A stretch of 64,000 bases of DNA from Pseudomonadota bacterium (lineage in GTDB: Bacteria; Pseudomonadota; Gammaproteobacteria; Steroidobacterales; Steroidobacteraceae): positions 124,001 to 188,000 of the forward strand of contig JAEZFW010000056.1 of NCBI GenBank assembly GCA_023417315.1. Reading direction: 5' to 3'. A model generated the notes under the pieces. It saw only the letters and a program-made list of their open reading frames with translations. It did not search any database and was not told where the DNA came from. The stretch's first letter is position 1; each line of letters opens with the position of its first letter. The position numbers and the translations under genes are program-made. Below are positions 45,090 to 53,186 of the stretch, in pieces.

Positions 45090-45195
45090 TCGTCATCTGT
45101 GGGTGGTCATCTCTGGATCGTCACTCTGGGTCGTCACTTTGGGTCGTCACTCTGGGTCTTCACTTGGGGTCGTCATCTCGGGCCATCATCTCGAC
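45090..45195. repeat. 13-bp tandem repeat array
   Basis: Eight imperfect copies of TCGTCACTCTGGG follow one another (best copies 45118-45156), after a slightly offset first unit at 45090-45102. The array lies between two minus-strand genes, just upstream of the histidine phosphatase start. Confidence 0.8.
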
Positions 45196-45212
45196 AGCCG
45201 GCTGCTGTTGCA

Positions 45213-46022
45213 TCATCCGGTGGATCGCACCCAGGCCAAGCATCCCAGTGCGGCCGGGGAGCGCGTCACGAATAAAGCGCCGTGGTCGTACAGGTGTTGC
45301 GCACGCTCGGGCTCGCCGACGGAGAGCACCCAGAGTGCGGCGCTTCGATCCGCCCACATGATGCTGCCGGCGACATCGGACAGGCCATCCAATAAGCGAT
45401 TTGCTTCTGAGGGGCGCACGATCACGAGGACCTGATTGTCGCCGTCGGGCGGCACGGCTGCGAGCGGTCCGCCCACGATCACGGCGAGCGCGAGCGTCGC
45501 GCGAGCAGCGCGCCCCGAATGCGCTTCTTGCCTATTGTGCGCTCGGCCTAGCAGCAAGCCGACCGCGATCGGTACGATCCCGAAGACTACGAACCAGAGC
45601 AGGTCCCAGAACAGCAGATTCGGCGAATCCATCTTGATTCGATGGATGCCCAACCACCAGTGCGAAACAACGGCATCGAGCACGTGCCATACGCCGAAAC
45701 CGATCAGCGCATGACTCAGCAGTTTCTTCCCGGCGATCAAGTCGAGGTTCTCCCGTCCGCGCCAGAGCGACCAGAGTCCTGCGATCGCGATCGCGTACAT
45801 CAGCACGTGAAACAGACCGTCGGCGAGAATCTGAACACGCATGTCCTGAACGGCGGGCGACTGTACGCCCAAGAGCAGGTGATGCCACTGCAAGACTTGA
45901 TGCAGCAGGATGCCGTCGAAGAATCCACTCAGCGCAAATCCAAGCAGGTAGCCGGACCAGGCGCCCTTGCGTGCGAGCTTTTGGCGCTGCCCGCTCCACT
46001 TTCGTTCAAGCCATAACATCAT
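45213..46022 (-). CDS. DUF2243-type membrane protein
   Basis: ATG 46022 (or 46019) follows ATAGGCACG and gives about 269 residues; the frame opens at 46076. Six hydrophobic segments are visible, and the first carries the DUF2243 signature GFFDGILLHQVLQWHH. Later HALIGFGVWHVLDAVVSHW has paired His residues. Conserved histidines in membrane helices suggest metal binding, but no function is established. The C-terminal ~80 residues are soluble (LVIVRPSEANRLLDG, IMWADRSAALWVLS) and are an extension of the usual family length; they might be a separate sensor-like module. A 13-bp repeat array follows its stop. Confidence 0.82.
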   Translation of the reverse strand: MMLWLERKWSGQRQKLARKGAWSGYLLGFALSGFFDGILLHQVLQWHHLLLGVQSPAVQDMRVQILADGLFHVLMYAIAIAGLWSLWRGRENLDLIAGKKLLSHALIGFGVWHVLDAVVSHWWLGIHRIKMDSPNLLFWDLLWFVVFGIVPIAVGLLLGRAHNRQEAHSGRAARATLALAVIVGGPLAAVPPDGDNQVLVIVRPSEANRLLDGLSDVAGSIMWADRSAALWVLSVGEPERAQHLYDHGALFVTRSPAALGCLAWVRSTG

Positions 46023-46094
46023 CGTGCCTATCAGTTTCGGTTTGCGAGGAAAGGGACGTCCTGCGCATTCGGACATGAACAGATCGCGCGCGTC

Positions 46095-46310
46095 TCACCG
46101 GTGACTCTTAGCGCGTGATCGCGTCTTCTTCGCGCTCTTCTTCTTAGCGGCCGTGCTTTTCTTGCGTGACTTCTTCTTCGGCCATCCACGCTGCATCTGA
46201 TCGTAGGATTGCTTGCTGACGGTCGAACGCGACTTCGAGCGGCTCGTTCCGGAGCGCTTGCGCCGATTGATGTTCTCCACGAGGGAGTTTCGTTTCTTCT
46301 TGGTTGCCAT
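46095..46310 (-). CDS. Small lysine/arginine-rich basic protein
   Basis: ATG 46310 gives 71 residues; upstream in-frame codons are not convincing. The N-terminus ATKKKRNSLVENINRRKRSG and middle SRSKSRSTVSKQSYDQMQRGW resemble a small conserved proteobacterial family found near stress genes. The C-terminus is a Lys/Ala/Ser tail like histone H1-type proteins. Binding to nucleic acid is likely from the charge. An ECF-like promoter candidate lies 47 bp upstream. Confidence 0.72.
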   Translation of the reverse strand: MATKKKRNSLVENINRRKRSGTSRSKSRSTVSKQSYDQMQRGWPKKKSRKKSTAAKKKSAKKTRSRAKSHR

Positions 46311-46625
46311 GAATGTGCGATAGCGCGCAGTGCGTCGTGGCGGAGTGCCTACATTGAATGAGTCGCGTCCTCCGAAGTTCCGTGACGCGCAAGTGTCGGC
46401 AGTGGTTCGCTGCACGTAGTGAACAGGAGTCTTGAAAGGCAGCGCACGTGCGCGGCGTATGCTTGATTCTCCGAGAGTGCGGCAGCGGCCGCCGACACGG
46501 AGGCGGCTCCGGAAGATGCTCGGAACACTCTCGCCGCTATTCCATTACTCGGAGGCTGCTGAGGTAAGCGAGAGTGCTCGCACGCTTCAGTTGCAGGTTC
46601 AACTACTACATAGAGGAGCACTGCA
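46311..46625. promoter_or_regulatory. Divergent control region with two ECF-type candidates
   Basis: These 315 bp separate the basic protein and the BON protein. On the minus strand GGAAC (46381-46377) and CATT (46360-46357) have a 16-bp spacer. On the plus strand GGAAC (46522-46526) and CATT (46543-46546) also have a 16-bp spacer, 80 bp before the BON gene. Both carry the same deviation (CATT for CGTT). Confidence 0.4.
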
Positions 46626-47600
46626 ATGGCAATGCGAGATTTCTTCAGGGGCGATCGCGATCGAGACCGCGATCGGAATCGATGGCGTGACGAGAATCGC
46701 TATGGTGGGCAAGAGGATCAACGGTACTCACAGCATTCTCAGGGACGTGATTGGGGTGAGGGTCGCGATTGGAATAGGAGTCGCGACGGAGACCAGTACG
46801 AGAGTTACGCTGGCGGTGAAGACAGTCCGCAAATCTACGGGCAGTCCGGAAGATCCGACTGGCGGGAAAGCGACTACGGTCGCGGACGCGAGTATCAAGG
46901 TCAAAGCGGCCACCGCGGTTGGGATGAGCAGCGTGATTGGGGCGAACGCGATTTCGGCGATCGCTTCCGCGGCGGAGAGCAGCGCGGCGGTCGCGGTTAC
47001 GGCGGCGGCTTCTACACCGGTGAGAGCGAAGGTGCCGGTCACTTCAGCGGTGCGGGATTCGGCCGCGGCCAGCAGGGTAGCTCTGGCCGCAGCGATTGGG
47101 GCCGTGGAGGTCAATACGGTGGCGAGCGCGGCGGCTATGGCGGAAGCCAATGGGGTCGCGGCGGTCAGTACGGCAGTGAAGGCGGCGACGATCCGTTCCG
47201 TGAACGTGGGTTCGGCGGCGGTCGCGGAAGCTACGGTGGCTCCGGCGGCATGTCATCGCAGAGTGGGGGGCTCTCAGGCATGTTCCGTGGCAAAGGACCG
47301 AAGGGCTATCAGCGTTCGGACGATCGCATTCGCGAAGAGGTATGCGAGTGCCTCACCGACGATCCGAGGGTCGACGCGTCTAACATCGAGGTGACGATCA
47401 AGGGTGGTGAAGTCACGTTGAGCGGCACCGTAAACTCTCGCGAAGAGAAGCGTCGCGCAGCCGACATCATTGAAGATCTCTCGGGCGTGAAAGACGTTCA
47501 CAACAACTTGCGAGTCTCGAGCGAACAAGGCTCGGGCATGCAGCAAGGTACCCAGCAGGCGACAGGTACGCAGGCAGGGCAGACGCAGCCGAGGCATTGA
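46626..47600 (+). CDS. BON-domain protein with Gly/Arg/Asp-rich N-terminal half
   Basis: GAGGAG precedes ATG 46626. Residues 1-225 are low-complexity, rich in Gly, Arg, Asp, Ser and Tyr, with repeats such as SDWGRGGQYG and QWGRGGQYG. The C-terminal BON domain (about 232-300) reads DDRIREEVCECLTDDPRVDASNIEV, GEVTLSGTVNSREEKRRAADI, GVKDVHNNLRV. BON domains attach to membranes or phospholipids and occur in osmotic-stress proteins (OsmY type). There is no signal peptide. The disordered half may drive assembly. A competing 320-residue frame overlaps it and is rejected. Confidence 0.88.
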   Translation: MAMRDFFRGDRDRDRDRNRWRDENRYGGQEDQRYSQHSQGRDWGEGRDWNRSRDGDQYESYAGGEDSPQIYGQSGRSDWRESDYGRGREYQGQSGHRGWDEQRDWGERDFGDRFRGGEQRGGRGYGGGFYTGESEGAGHFSGAGFGRGQQGSSGRSDWGRGGQYGGERGGYGGSQWGRGGQYGSEGGDDPFRERGFGGGRGSYGGSGGMSSQSGGLSGMFRGKGPKGYQRSDDRIREEVCECLTDDPRVDASNIEVTIKGGEVTLSGTVNSREEKRRAADIIEDLSGVKDVHNNLRVSSEQGSGMQQGTQQATGTQAGQTQPRH

Positions 47601-47609
47601 AAAGAGCCG

Positions 47610-47639
47610 GAACTCTGAGCGCGCTTGCGCTCAGAGTTC
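47610..47639. terminator. Hairpin behind BON gene
   Basis: GAACTCTGAGCGC and GCGCTCAGAGTTC form a perfect 13-bp stem with loop GCTT, 10 bp after the stop codon. No T-run follows; the repeat array starts at once. Confidence 0.5.
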
Positions 47640-47643
47640 GGCG

Positions 47644-47795
47644 AAAGCCGCTCTATCGACGGCAAGGGAGCCTTCGGCAGGGGAGCCGTACTATCGACGG
47701 CAAGGAAGCCTTCGGCGCGCAGCGCCTTCGGCAGGGAAGCCGCACTATCGACGGCAAGGGAGCCTTCGGCGCGCAGCGCCTTCGGCAGGGTCAGA
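47644..47795 (+). repeat. Modular 3'-end repeat array, sense to BON gene
   Basis: Three units contain CTATCGACGGCAAGG (47653, 47691, 47745), separated by GGAGCCTTCGGCGCGCAGCGCC-like spacers that can fold, and the array closes with GGCAGGGTCAGA. It is the same family as the elements at 47861, 48779, 49049 and 51205. Confidence 0.85.
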
Positions 47796-47860
47796 AATGA
47801 ATTGGCGTCACGTCGTCGCAGGATCCACGCAAGCATCGCTTTGCGAGGACATTGCCTGGC

Positions 47861-47943
47861 TGACCCTGCCGCTAGGCTCCCTTGCCGGCGCACGCACGGC
47901 TTCCTTGCCGACAGGCTGCCTTGCCGTCGTTAGTACGGCTTCC
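47861..47943 (-). repeat. Modular 3'-end repeat, sense to the F420-reductase-like gene
   Basis: This 83-bp element, read on the minus strand, ends 8 bp downstream of the stop codon at 47951. It is closely similar to those at 49049-49132 and 51205-51288. It faces the array at 47644-47795, so the two could pair into a long hairpin. Confidence 0.85.
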
Positions 47944-47950
47944 GGCATTC

Positions 47951-48667
47951 TTACTTATATAACGTCGCCACAATCTTCTTCACTTCCTCCGGCGATCTCT
48001 CGCCTGCGAGCGGCGTGCCCGGCATCAAATACTTACCCATCTCGAGACCGCCGACGAGCACCGGCTCGTAGCCGAGCTCGCGGATGAGTTGCGATGCAAT
48101 TTGAATCGCCTCCTTGTCGTCGCCCGCGATCGGCATTCCTACTTTGCCAGGCTCTTCATGCGCGCTACCCATACGTGCGGCACTGATGGCATTGAACGCG
48201 CGCACGATGTGGGCGCCCGGCAGCAGCTTCGCCGACATCAATCCGACTCCCATTTCGCGCGCTTGATCTGCTATTTCGCCGTCACGCCCGGGGAATGCAT
48301 TGCAAGCATCGATCACGACCTTGCCTTTGATCGCGCTTCCTAGACTCTGGCCGAGCTCCGGCAGCGCGCGATAGGGAACTGCGAACAGCAGCACCTCGCC
48401 GAATTCCGCAGCTTGCAACGGTGTTCCCGCACGCGCTCCTCCGCCGATCTTCGCGGCGAGCGCTTTATCATCCTCGAGCGAGCGCGACGAGAACATCACC
48501 TCATGACCGCCCTTCGCCCAGACACTGCCGATCGCGCTGCCCACATTCCCCGAGCCAATCACGCCGATCTTCGTCTTCTGATCCGCCGCTCGCACACCCA
48601 GCGGCGCAACGCTCAATGCTGCAGCGAAGCTAACGGTTCTGATGAAGTCACGACGACGAATGATCAT
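47951..48667 (-). CDS. Tat-leader NADPH-dependent F420 reductase-like protein
   Basis: GGAGAG precedes ATG 48667. The N-terminus IIRRRDFIRTVSFAAALSVAP is a Tat signal (cleavage after VRA near 27). The 238-residue protein then has a Rossmann motif KIGVIGSGNVGSAIGSVWAKGGHEV with FSSRS after the second strand, as in F420H2:NADP reductase and related dinucleotide-binding proteins. LLFAVPYRALPELG and VVIDACNAFPGRDG fit the same family. F420 itself is not made by most proteobacteria, so the real substrate is unclear. Export would deprive it of NADP, an oddity shared with other Tat genes here. Confidence 0.85.
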   Translation of the reverse strand: MIIRRRDFIRTVSFAAALSVAPLGVRAADQKTKIGVIGSGNVGSAIGSVWAKGGHEVMFSSRSLEDDKALAAKIGGGARAGTPLQAAEFGEVLLFAVPYRALPELGQSLGSAIKGKVVIDACNAFPGRDGEIADQAREMGVGLMSAKLLPGAHIVRAFNAISAARMGSAHEEPGKVGMPIAGDDKEAIQIASQLIRELGYEPVLVGGLEMGKYLMPGTPLAGERSPEEVKKIVATLYK

Positions 48668-48778
48668 GGAATTCTCTCCAGGCGAATGTGCTCGACGATG
48701 TCTACGGTACGACGCTTATCTCGAGCGCATCAAGGTGGGATGACGAAAGTACGCAAATCTTGCCTGAAGAGAGAAGGA

Positions 48779-48990
48779 CGGCCGCACTATCGACGGCAAG
48801 AAGGGCCTCCGGTGCGCAGCGCGCACACCTTTGGCAAGGAAGCCGTACTAGCGACGGCAAGGGAGCCTTCGGCGCGTGTGCACCTTCGGCAAGGAAGCCG
48901 CACTATCGACGGCAAGGGAGCCTCCGGTGCGCAGCGCGCACACCTTCGGCAAGGAAGCCTTCGGCGCTGCGCGCCTTCGGCAAGGCCAGA
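48779..48990 (+). repeat. Modular repeat array, plus orientation
   Basis: Three units carry CTAT/CTAG-CGACGGCAAG (48787, 48848, 48903) with spacers GTGCGCAGCGCGCACACC. The array closes with GGCAAGGCCAGA. Unlike the other copies it does not follow a plus-strand gene. Confidence 0.85.
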
Positions 48991-49048
48991 CAAGAAGCAG
49001 AAGCGAGTGTGCAACTTTGTGCTCGACTAGTCAGACCTGCCCTTTCTC

Positions 49049-49132
49049 TGACCCTGCCGCTAGGCTTCCTTGCCGTCGCACGCGCGGCTTCCCTGCCGGC
49101 AGGCTCCCTTGCCGTCGCACGCACGGCTCCCC
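49049..49132 (-). repeat. Modular 3'-end repeat, sense to OmpA-family gene
   Basis: This 84-bp element starts 12 bp behind the stop codon of the minus-strand gene at 49145 and faces the array at 48779-48990. It is about 85 percent identical by eye to 51205-51288. Confidence 0.85.
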
Positions 49133-49144
49133 GCAATCGCTTTC

Positions 49145-50788
49145 CTAGCGTCTCCTCGCATCCCTAATCTCCACCCTCCGATTCAACGCACGTCCGGCGG
49201 GCGTCGCGTTGTCTGCAACCGGTTGCGTTTCGCCCATGCCTTGCGGCTCGAGGCGGTTCGTGTCGATGTCGCGAGCGGTGAGCCACTGCACGACCGATGC
49301 TGCGCGGCGGCGTGAGAGGTCGAGGTTGTAGTCGCTGCTACCCTCCGAGTCCGTGTGTCCTGCGACAATGAGCTCGAGGGTCGGCCGATCGATGAGAAGT
49401 TGACGCACCTGTTGCAGCGTCGGCTCCGATTCGGCCTTGAGCGTGTCTTTGTCTAGATCGAAGTAGATTCCATACAAGTCGACTTTCCCTTCTTCTTCGA
49501 GCTGATCTGCGAGCGCCTCGCTCGTGTTCTTGTTCTTCTCGAGCTCGAGCACGATTTCGGCTGTCTCACCTGACTTGAGATCGCGCGCGTCAGAGGCGCC
49601 CTGGTACTCGGGATGAGTGCCTGTTGTGACGACCATACCTGCCGGAACATCCTTCAGCTCGAAGCGGCCGTCATCGGCCGTTTCGACTTGCTGTACCTTG
49701 CCAGCACTCACGAGCACGCCTGCGAGTGGCTCTCGCGTTGTCTTGTCCTGCGCGATGCCGCGCACGACACCGACGTACTGCCATTGCTTCGGATTGATCA
49801 GCAAGCGAGCGAAGTCGAACGAGAATCCATCTCCGACGTGCGTGTGCGGATCATCGATCGACACGACGAGCTCGCCATCCTGCAGCAACTCGTTGTACTC
49901 CGGCAGGAGCTGCAGCGTGACGAGCTTGCCGATCGGGCCGGTTTGACTGAGCGCGTTCAGTGACGCGCTCAAGTCTGGCGCTTCTCGACCATCGAGGCGC
50001 ACTTCATAGCGATTGCCGAAGACGGGCGCTTGGAAGTCATCGACGAACAATTGCAGAGCTGCGCCTTTGAGCGTGATGCCATCGAGCGAGAATTTGATCG
50101 TGAGCGGCTGTGGTTCGTTGTACGGACGTCCGGTGCTATTCGCATAGCCATCCTTGCGGGCGGTTTCTTTATCGGTCATTCCTGAGATGACCATTACGCG
50201 ATCCGTTCCCGCCGGATCGTCACTTTCCGGTCTCCATGGCCATGCGTGACGTGGCGTCGACTCCCCGGAGAAGGGATCGAACCCGCTCGGCCATCCAAAG
50301 CCGAGATTGTCCACATCGCCCAAGCGCACGATGAGATCGGCCTCGTCAGTGTTGCGCTCGACTCGATACGGCTCCTGCCATTCCTGCGGCACGTTCTTCG
50401 GATTCGGCAGCTCGCGATAGCGGGAGAGCTGCGAGTGTTCGACTTGCAGCGCGAGCATGCGATTGCGCGCAGCCGTTTTCTCCGGGGCTTGCGCCTTCGC
50501 ATATGCATCTCGCGCTTTCTTCAGCTCTTCCATGACGCGCTGCTTCTTTGCGTCGAGCTCCTGCCAGACTTCTTGGCCGGCATCGATCTGCGCATCGCCC
50601 GGTACGTCCGTAGGCTGAGCCGTCGTCTGAACTGCAGACCTTTGATCGAGCGGATTGGGCGCGTCCGGCAGGGAATCGGTTTCGGTCGACTGCTGAATCG
50701 GCGCTTGTGTGGAATCTTCTTTGCCACAGCCCGACACGATCAACAGCACGCAAGCCGCCGCCGCGGCAAGTCGCCGTAGATGATGCAT
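49145..50788 (-). CDS. OmpA-family lipoprotein with large N-terminal region
   Basis: GGGGAG precedes ATG 50788. The lipobox is VLLIVSGC (Cys near 21). Residues ~60-130 are a charged coiled-coil region (WQELDAKKQRVMEELKKARDAY). A middle beta-rich part follows, with a carboxypeptidase-regulatory-like module (REPLAGVLVSAGKVQQVETADDG). The C-terminal OmpA domain has IYFDLDKDTLKAESEPTLQQ and the peptidoglycan-binding GHTDSEGSSDYNLDLSRRRA, ending in NRRVEI. It is 547 residues, far longer than Pal. It probably anchors the outer membrane to peptidoglycan; the middle part is uncharacterised. Confidence 0.9.
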   Translation of the reverse strand: MHHLRRLAAAAACVLLIVSGCGKEDSTQAPIQQSTETDSLPDAPNPLDQRSAVQTTAQPTDVPGDAQIDAGQEVWQELDAKKQRVMEELKKARDAYAKAQAPEKTAARNRMLALQVEHSQLSRYRELPNPKNVPQEWQEPYRVERNTDEADLIVRLGDVDNLGFGWPSGFDPFSGESTPRHAWPWRPESDDPAGTDRVMVISGMTDKETARKDGYANSTGRPYNEPQPLTIKFSLDGITLKGAALQLFVDDFQAPVFGNRYEVRLDGREAPDLSASLNALSQTGPIGKLVTLQLLPEYNELLQDGELVVSIDDPHTHVGDGFSFDFARLLINPKQWQYVGVVRGIAQDKTTREPLAGVLVSAGKVQQVETADDGRFELKDVPAGMVVTTGTHPEYQGASDARDLKSGETAEIVLELEKNKNTSEALADQLEEEGKVDLYGIYFDLDKDTLKAESEPTLQQVRQLLIDRPTLELIVAGHTDSEGSSDYNLDLSRRRAASVVQWLTARDIDTNRLEPQGMGETQPVADNATPAGRALNRRVEIRDARRR

Positions 50789-50908
50789 GATGGAACTCCC
50801 CGAGATCTTGTAATTGGAATCGAGCGAAGAGTGGCAGAAGTGACCGTGTTCGCGCTACTCGCTCGGAAACTCGCCGGATGCATCTTGACCTCCGCAGCGC
50901 CGTCCGTC

Positions 50909-51017
50909 GTAGGTCGGAATTTATTCCGACCTGGGCAGACGCCGGAGCTGGCGCTAGACGCCGGAGCTGGCGCTGACGTCGGAGCTGGCGCTGACGTCGG
51001 AATGAGTTCCGACCTAC
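50909..51017. repeat. REP-like inverted element with 18-bp inner tandem repeats
   Basis: GTAGGTCGGAATTTATTCCGACCT opens and GACGTCGGAATGAGTTCCGACCTAC closes the element. Between them are three copies of GACGYCGGAGCTGGCGCT. Related short palindromes occur at 55429 and 57028. Confidence 0.75.
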
Positions 51018-51020
51018 ATC

Positions 51021-51069
51021 CGCCTCTCCCGTTGGGAGAGGCCGCTAGCGAAGCGGCGGGTGAGGGCAA
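51021..51069. repeat. Short inverted element CCTCTCCC...GGGAGAGG
   Basis: CCTCTCCCGTTGGGAGAGG is followed by GCTAGCGAAGCGG and GGGTGAGGGC. This is the layout of a widespread proteobacterial intergenic repeat. Confidence 0.55.
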
Positions 51070-51204
51070 GACATCGCGCGCGAGCGATGGACGTTCACGT
51101 GCTCATTAAAACGAAAGTCGAGAGGTCGAAAGACGAGAGCGCGCCGAGCCCGCCGAGCCCGCCGCCAGGCCCGCTTGGACGCCGATAGTGCGTCTCGCAT
51201 TTCT

Positions 51205-51288
51205 CTGACCTTGCCGCGAGGCTCCCTTGCCGTCGATAGCACGGCGCCCGTGCCGGCAGGCTCCCTTGCCGTCGCACGCACGGCTCCC
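51205..51288 (-). repeat. Modular 3'-end repeat, sense to Ku gene
   Basis: This 84-bp element begins 5 bp behind the stop codon of the Ku gene at 51294 on the minus strand. It ends (reading minus) in GGCAAGGTCAGA, like the other family members. Confidence 0.85.
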
Positions 51289-51293
51289 AATCT

Positions 51294-52409
51294 TCACCCC
51301 GCGTTCCGAATCGCGCTCACGAGCTCGCTTTTGCCCATCTTGCTGCGACCGACGATGTCGAGCTCGGAGGCCATCTTCATGAGCTCGCTCTTCGATGCTT
51401 GCGCGAGATCGTCCTTACTCGCATTCGACTTGCTGCTCTTTGCGCGGCGACCTGCCGAAGCACGACCCTCGCTGCGCGCATGACTCGCGCCCGAACGCTC
51501 GCGCCGCGATTGTCCAGGCGAGGGCGTATTGCTCGCGGTCGTCACGACCGCCTTCTTCGACAAGCTCTTCCGCAGCACTTCCATCAGATCGATGATTTCG
51601 GCGCTGCTCCCTTCGGCATCTTCATCCTCGAGGCCGCGCAACTTGATGACATCTTCCCCGCGCTTCTGCTTCTCTTCAGCGAGCGCATGCAGGGCTTCCG
51701 CTTGCCGATCCTCGAGCTCCGACATGTCCAGTGCTTTCGCCTTCAGTTCGTCGATCGCCTTCGAGAACTGCTGAACCTTCTTCGCCGACGGCTTTTTCTT
51801 CTTCGGCAATCCGATGACCTCGGGTGTGCGTATCTCATCGGCGTAGCGCAGCGTTTCCGCTCGCAACACACCGTTGTCGGCGAGGATTGCGACGAGATAC
51901 TCCTGACCTCGCATGACGAACGCGCCGATCGCCACTTGCCCGGTGCGCTCCATCGTCATGGCGAGCAAGTTGTACGCTTTCGCCGAGCGGCCTGCCGGCG
52001 CAAGGAAGTAAGGACGTTGATAATAGAAAGGCGGAATCTGTTCGAACGGCACGAAGCGACGCAGCTCGATGTCGCGGGACATCTCGGGTGCGACCGATTC
52101 GAATTCCTCATCCGTGACGACGACGACATCGCCGGATTCCGTCTCGTAGCCGCGCACGAGATCGTCGTTCGACAGCTTCTTGCCTTCCTTCGAGCATCGA
52201 TACTGTCGGCCGAGCGCGTGACCCTCGTCGTCGACCATCTTCATCGATGTCTGTCGCGGGCGTGTGCCCGAGAACAGGTCTACAGGAATGCTGACGAGCC
52301 CGAACGTGATCGTGCCCGACCAGAACGAGCGCACCGGTGCTGGGCCGCCGGCATCGCTCCCATTCCCGTCGTGGCGCGAGCCACCGTTGTGACGCTTGGG
52401 ACTAGGCAA
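51294..52409 (-). CDS. Ku-family DNA-end-binding protein with C-terminal SAP/Rho-N-like extension
   Basis: This 371-residue protein has the Ku core: SFWSGTITFGLVSIPVDLF, YRCSKEGKKLSNDDLVRGYE, PFYYQRPYFLAP and RGQEYLVAILADNGVL. A long Ser/Arg/Lys-rich linker ends in SKSELMKMASELDIVG, a small helix-extension-helix domain that usually binds DNA. Bacterial Ku dimers hold broken DNA ends for ligase LigD in nonhomologous end joining. Its start overlaps the second Ku gene by 8 bp, so both are made together. No ligD is in the window. Confidence 0.93.
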   Translation of the reverse strand: MPSPKRHNGGSRHDGNGSDAGGPAPVRSFWSGTITFGLVSIPVDLFSGTRPRQTSMKMVDDEGHALGRQYRCSKEGKKLSNDDLVRGYETESGDVVVVTDEEFESVAPEMSRDIELRRFVPFEQIPPFYYQRPYFLAPAGRSAKAYNLLAMTMERTGQVAIGAFVMRGQEYLVAILADNGVLRAETLRYADEIRTPEVIGLPKKKKPSAKKVQQFSKAIDELKAKALDMSELEDRQAEALHALAEEKQKRGEDVIKLRGLEDEDAEGSSAEIIDLMEVLRKSLSKKAVVTTASNTPSPGQSRRERSGASHARSEGRASAGRRAKSSKSNASKDDLAQASKSELMKMASELDIVGRSKMGKSELVSAIRNAG

Positions 52410-53184
52410 CTCGCTTCTCCCGTGATTGCGCCAGACTCGCCTTCAATGCATCTGCGAGGCTGGCCTCAGGCGCCTTCGGTTTTCGCTTGAGCGGCGTGAT
52501 CTTCTTACCGCGCACCTTCGCTTCGATGAGCTCTTGCACGCGCTTTCGATACTCGTCTTGCCACAGCTCCGGTTCGAAATCTCCGCTGATCGAGGACACG
52601 AGTTGCTCGGCGAGCTTCAACTCACTCTCCTGCGGCGTATTCGTCTTTGCAACCTCGACGTTGGAGAAGCTCAAGACCTGTTCGGCGCGCCGCAGCGTCG
52701 AGACCATCAGGTAGCCATCGTTGAGATGAATCGCGCCCAAGTAGCGCTTCTTGCGCATGACCCAGCGCGCGATGCCAACGACCTTCTTCTTGCTGAGTGC
52801 TTCCGCAAAGGCGAAGTAGCTATCGTCATCGTCGTCCGGTCCCAGGAAATAAGGGCGGTCGAACCATTGATCGCTCAACAACGCGCTGTCGACGAATCGG
52901 CACAGGTGGATCTCCCGCGATTCCTGCGGCTCGAGCTTCTCGAGATCTTCCGGCTGGAGAATGACCGCAGTCTCGCGGGAGAGCGGGTAGGCCTTGCGGC
53001 GTTCGTCTTTCTCGACTTCCTTTCCCGTGTCCTTGCGCACGATCCGCTGTTCGACAGGCGCGGCGTCCTTCTCATGCAGCAATCGGAAATGAACCTTTCG
53101 TTCCTCGATGGCGGAATAGAATTTGACGGGTACTTCCTGCTCGCCGAGTACCAAGTGACCTTTCCAGATGGCGCGCGCTGCCAT
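52402..53184 (-). CDS. Ku-family DNA-end-binding protein, second copy
   Basis: ATG 53184 with GAGGT upstream gives 260 residues; the frame extends further but only into the upstream gene. The core reads ARAIWKGHLVLGEQEVPVKFYS, then HFRLLHEKDAAPVEQRIVRKD, WFDRPYFLGPDDDDDSYFAF and RYLGAIHLNDGYLMVSTLR. It is shorter than the neighbouring Ku and differs strongly in sequence, so the pair may form a heterodimer. It overlaps its downstream Ku partner and sits 3 bp behind the zinc-ribbon gene, forming a three-gene operon. Confidence 0.93.
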   Translation of the reverse strand: MAARAIWKGHLVLGEQEVPVKFYSAIEERKVHFRLLHEKDAAPVEQRIVRKDTGKEVEKDERRKAYPLSRETAVILQPEDLEKLEPQESREIHLCRFVDSALLSDQWFDRPYFLGPDDDDDSYFAFAEALSKKKVVGIARWVMRKKRYLGAIHLNDGYLMVSTLRRAEQVLSFSNVEVAKTNTPQESELKLAEQLVSSISGDFEPELWQDEYRKRVQELIEAKVRGKKITPLKRKPKAPEASLADALKASLAQSREKRVA

Positions 53185-53186
53185 GT

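Larger units (their letters stand above)
48668..49144. other. Repeat-filled intergenic region
   Basis: These 477 bp lie between two minus-strand genes and hold the repeat arrays listed separately (48779-48990 and 49049-49132). The first ~110 bp are the promoter side of the F420-reductase-like gene. The open frames here only translate repeat units (for example TIDGKGAFGAQR) and are not taken as genes. Confidence 0.7.
50789..51293. other. Repeat-filled intergenic region between OmpA-family and Ku genes
   Basis: These 505 bp hold the promoter side of the OmpA-family gene and then, in order, a REP-like element (50909-51017), a second short element (51021-51069) and the 3' repeat of the Ku gene (51205-51288). 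No gene was recognised. Confidence 0.6.

Noticed and set aside
46432..47394. 320-residue open frame rich in Ala, Val, Thr and Ser on the plus strand
   Set aside because: It overlaps the BON-domain gene in another frame. The composition is that of a shifted Gly/Arg/Asp-rich gene, and the real gene has a ribosome site and a recognisable domain.
47644..49132. Possible CRISPR array or coding repeats (TIDGKGAFGAQR-like)
   Set aside because: Spacing is irregular, spacers are themselves repeated, no cas genes are present and the arrays occur in both orientations, so they are dispersed intergenic repeats.
51399..52490. 363-residue plus-strand open frame antisense to Ku
   Set aside because: The minus-strand Ku protein has full family motifs; this frame has none.
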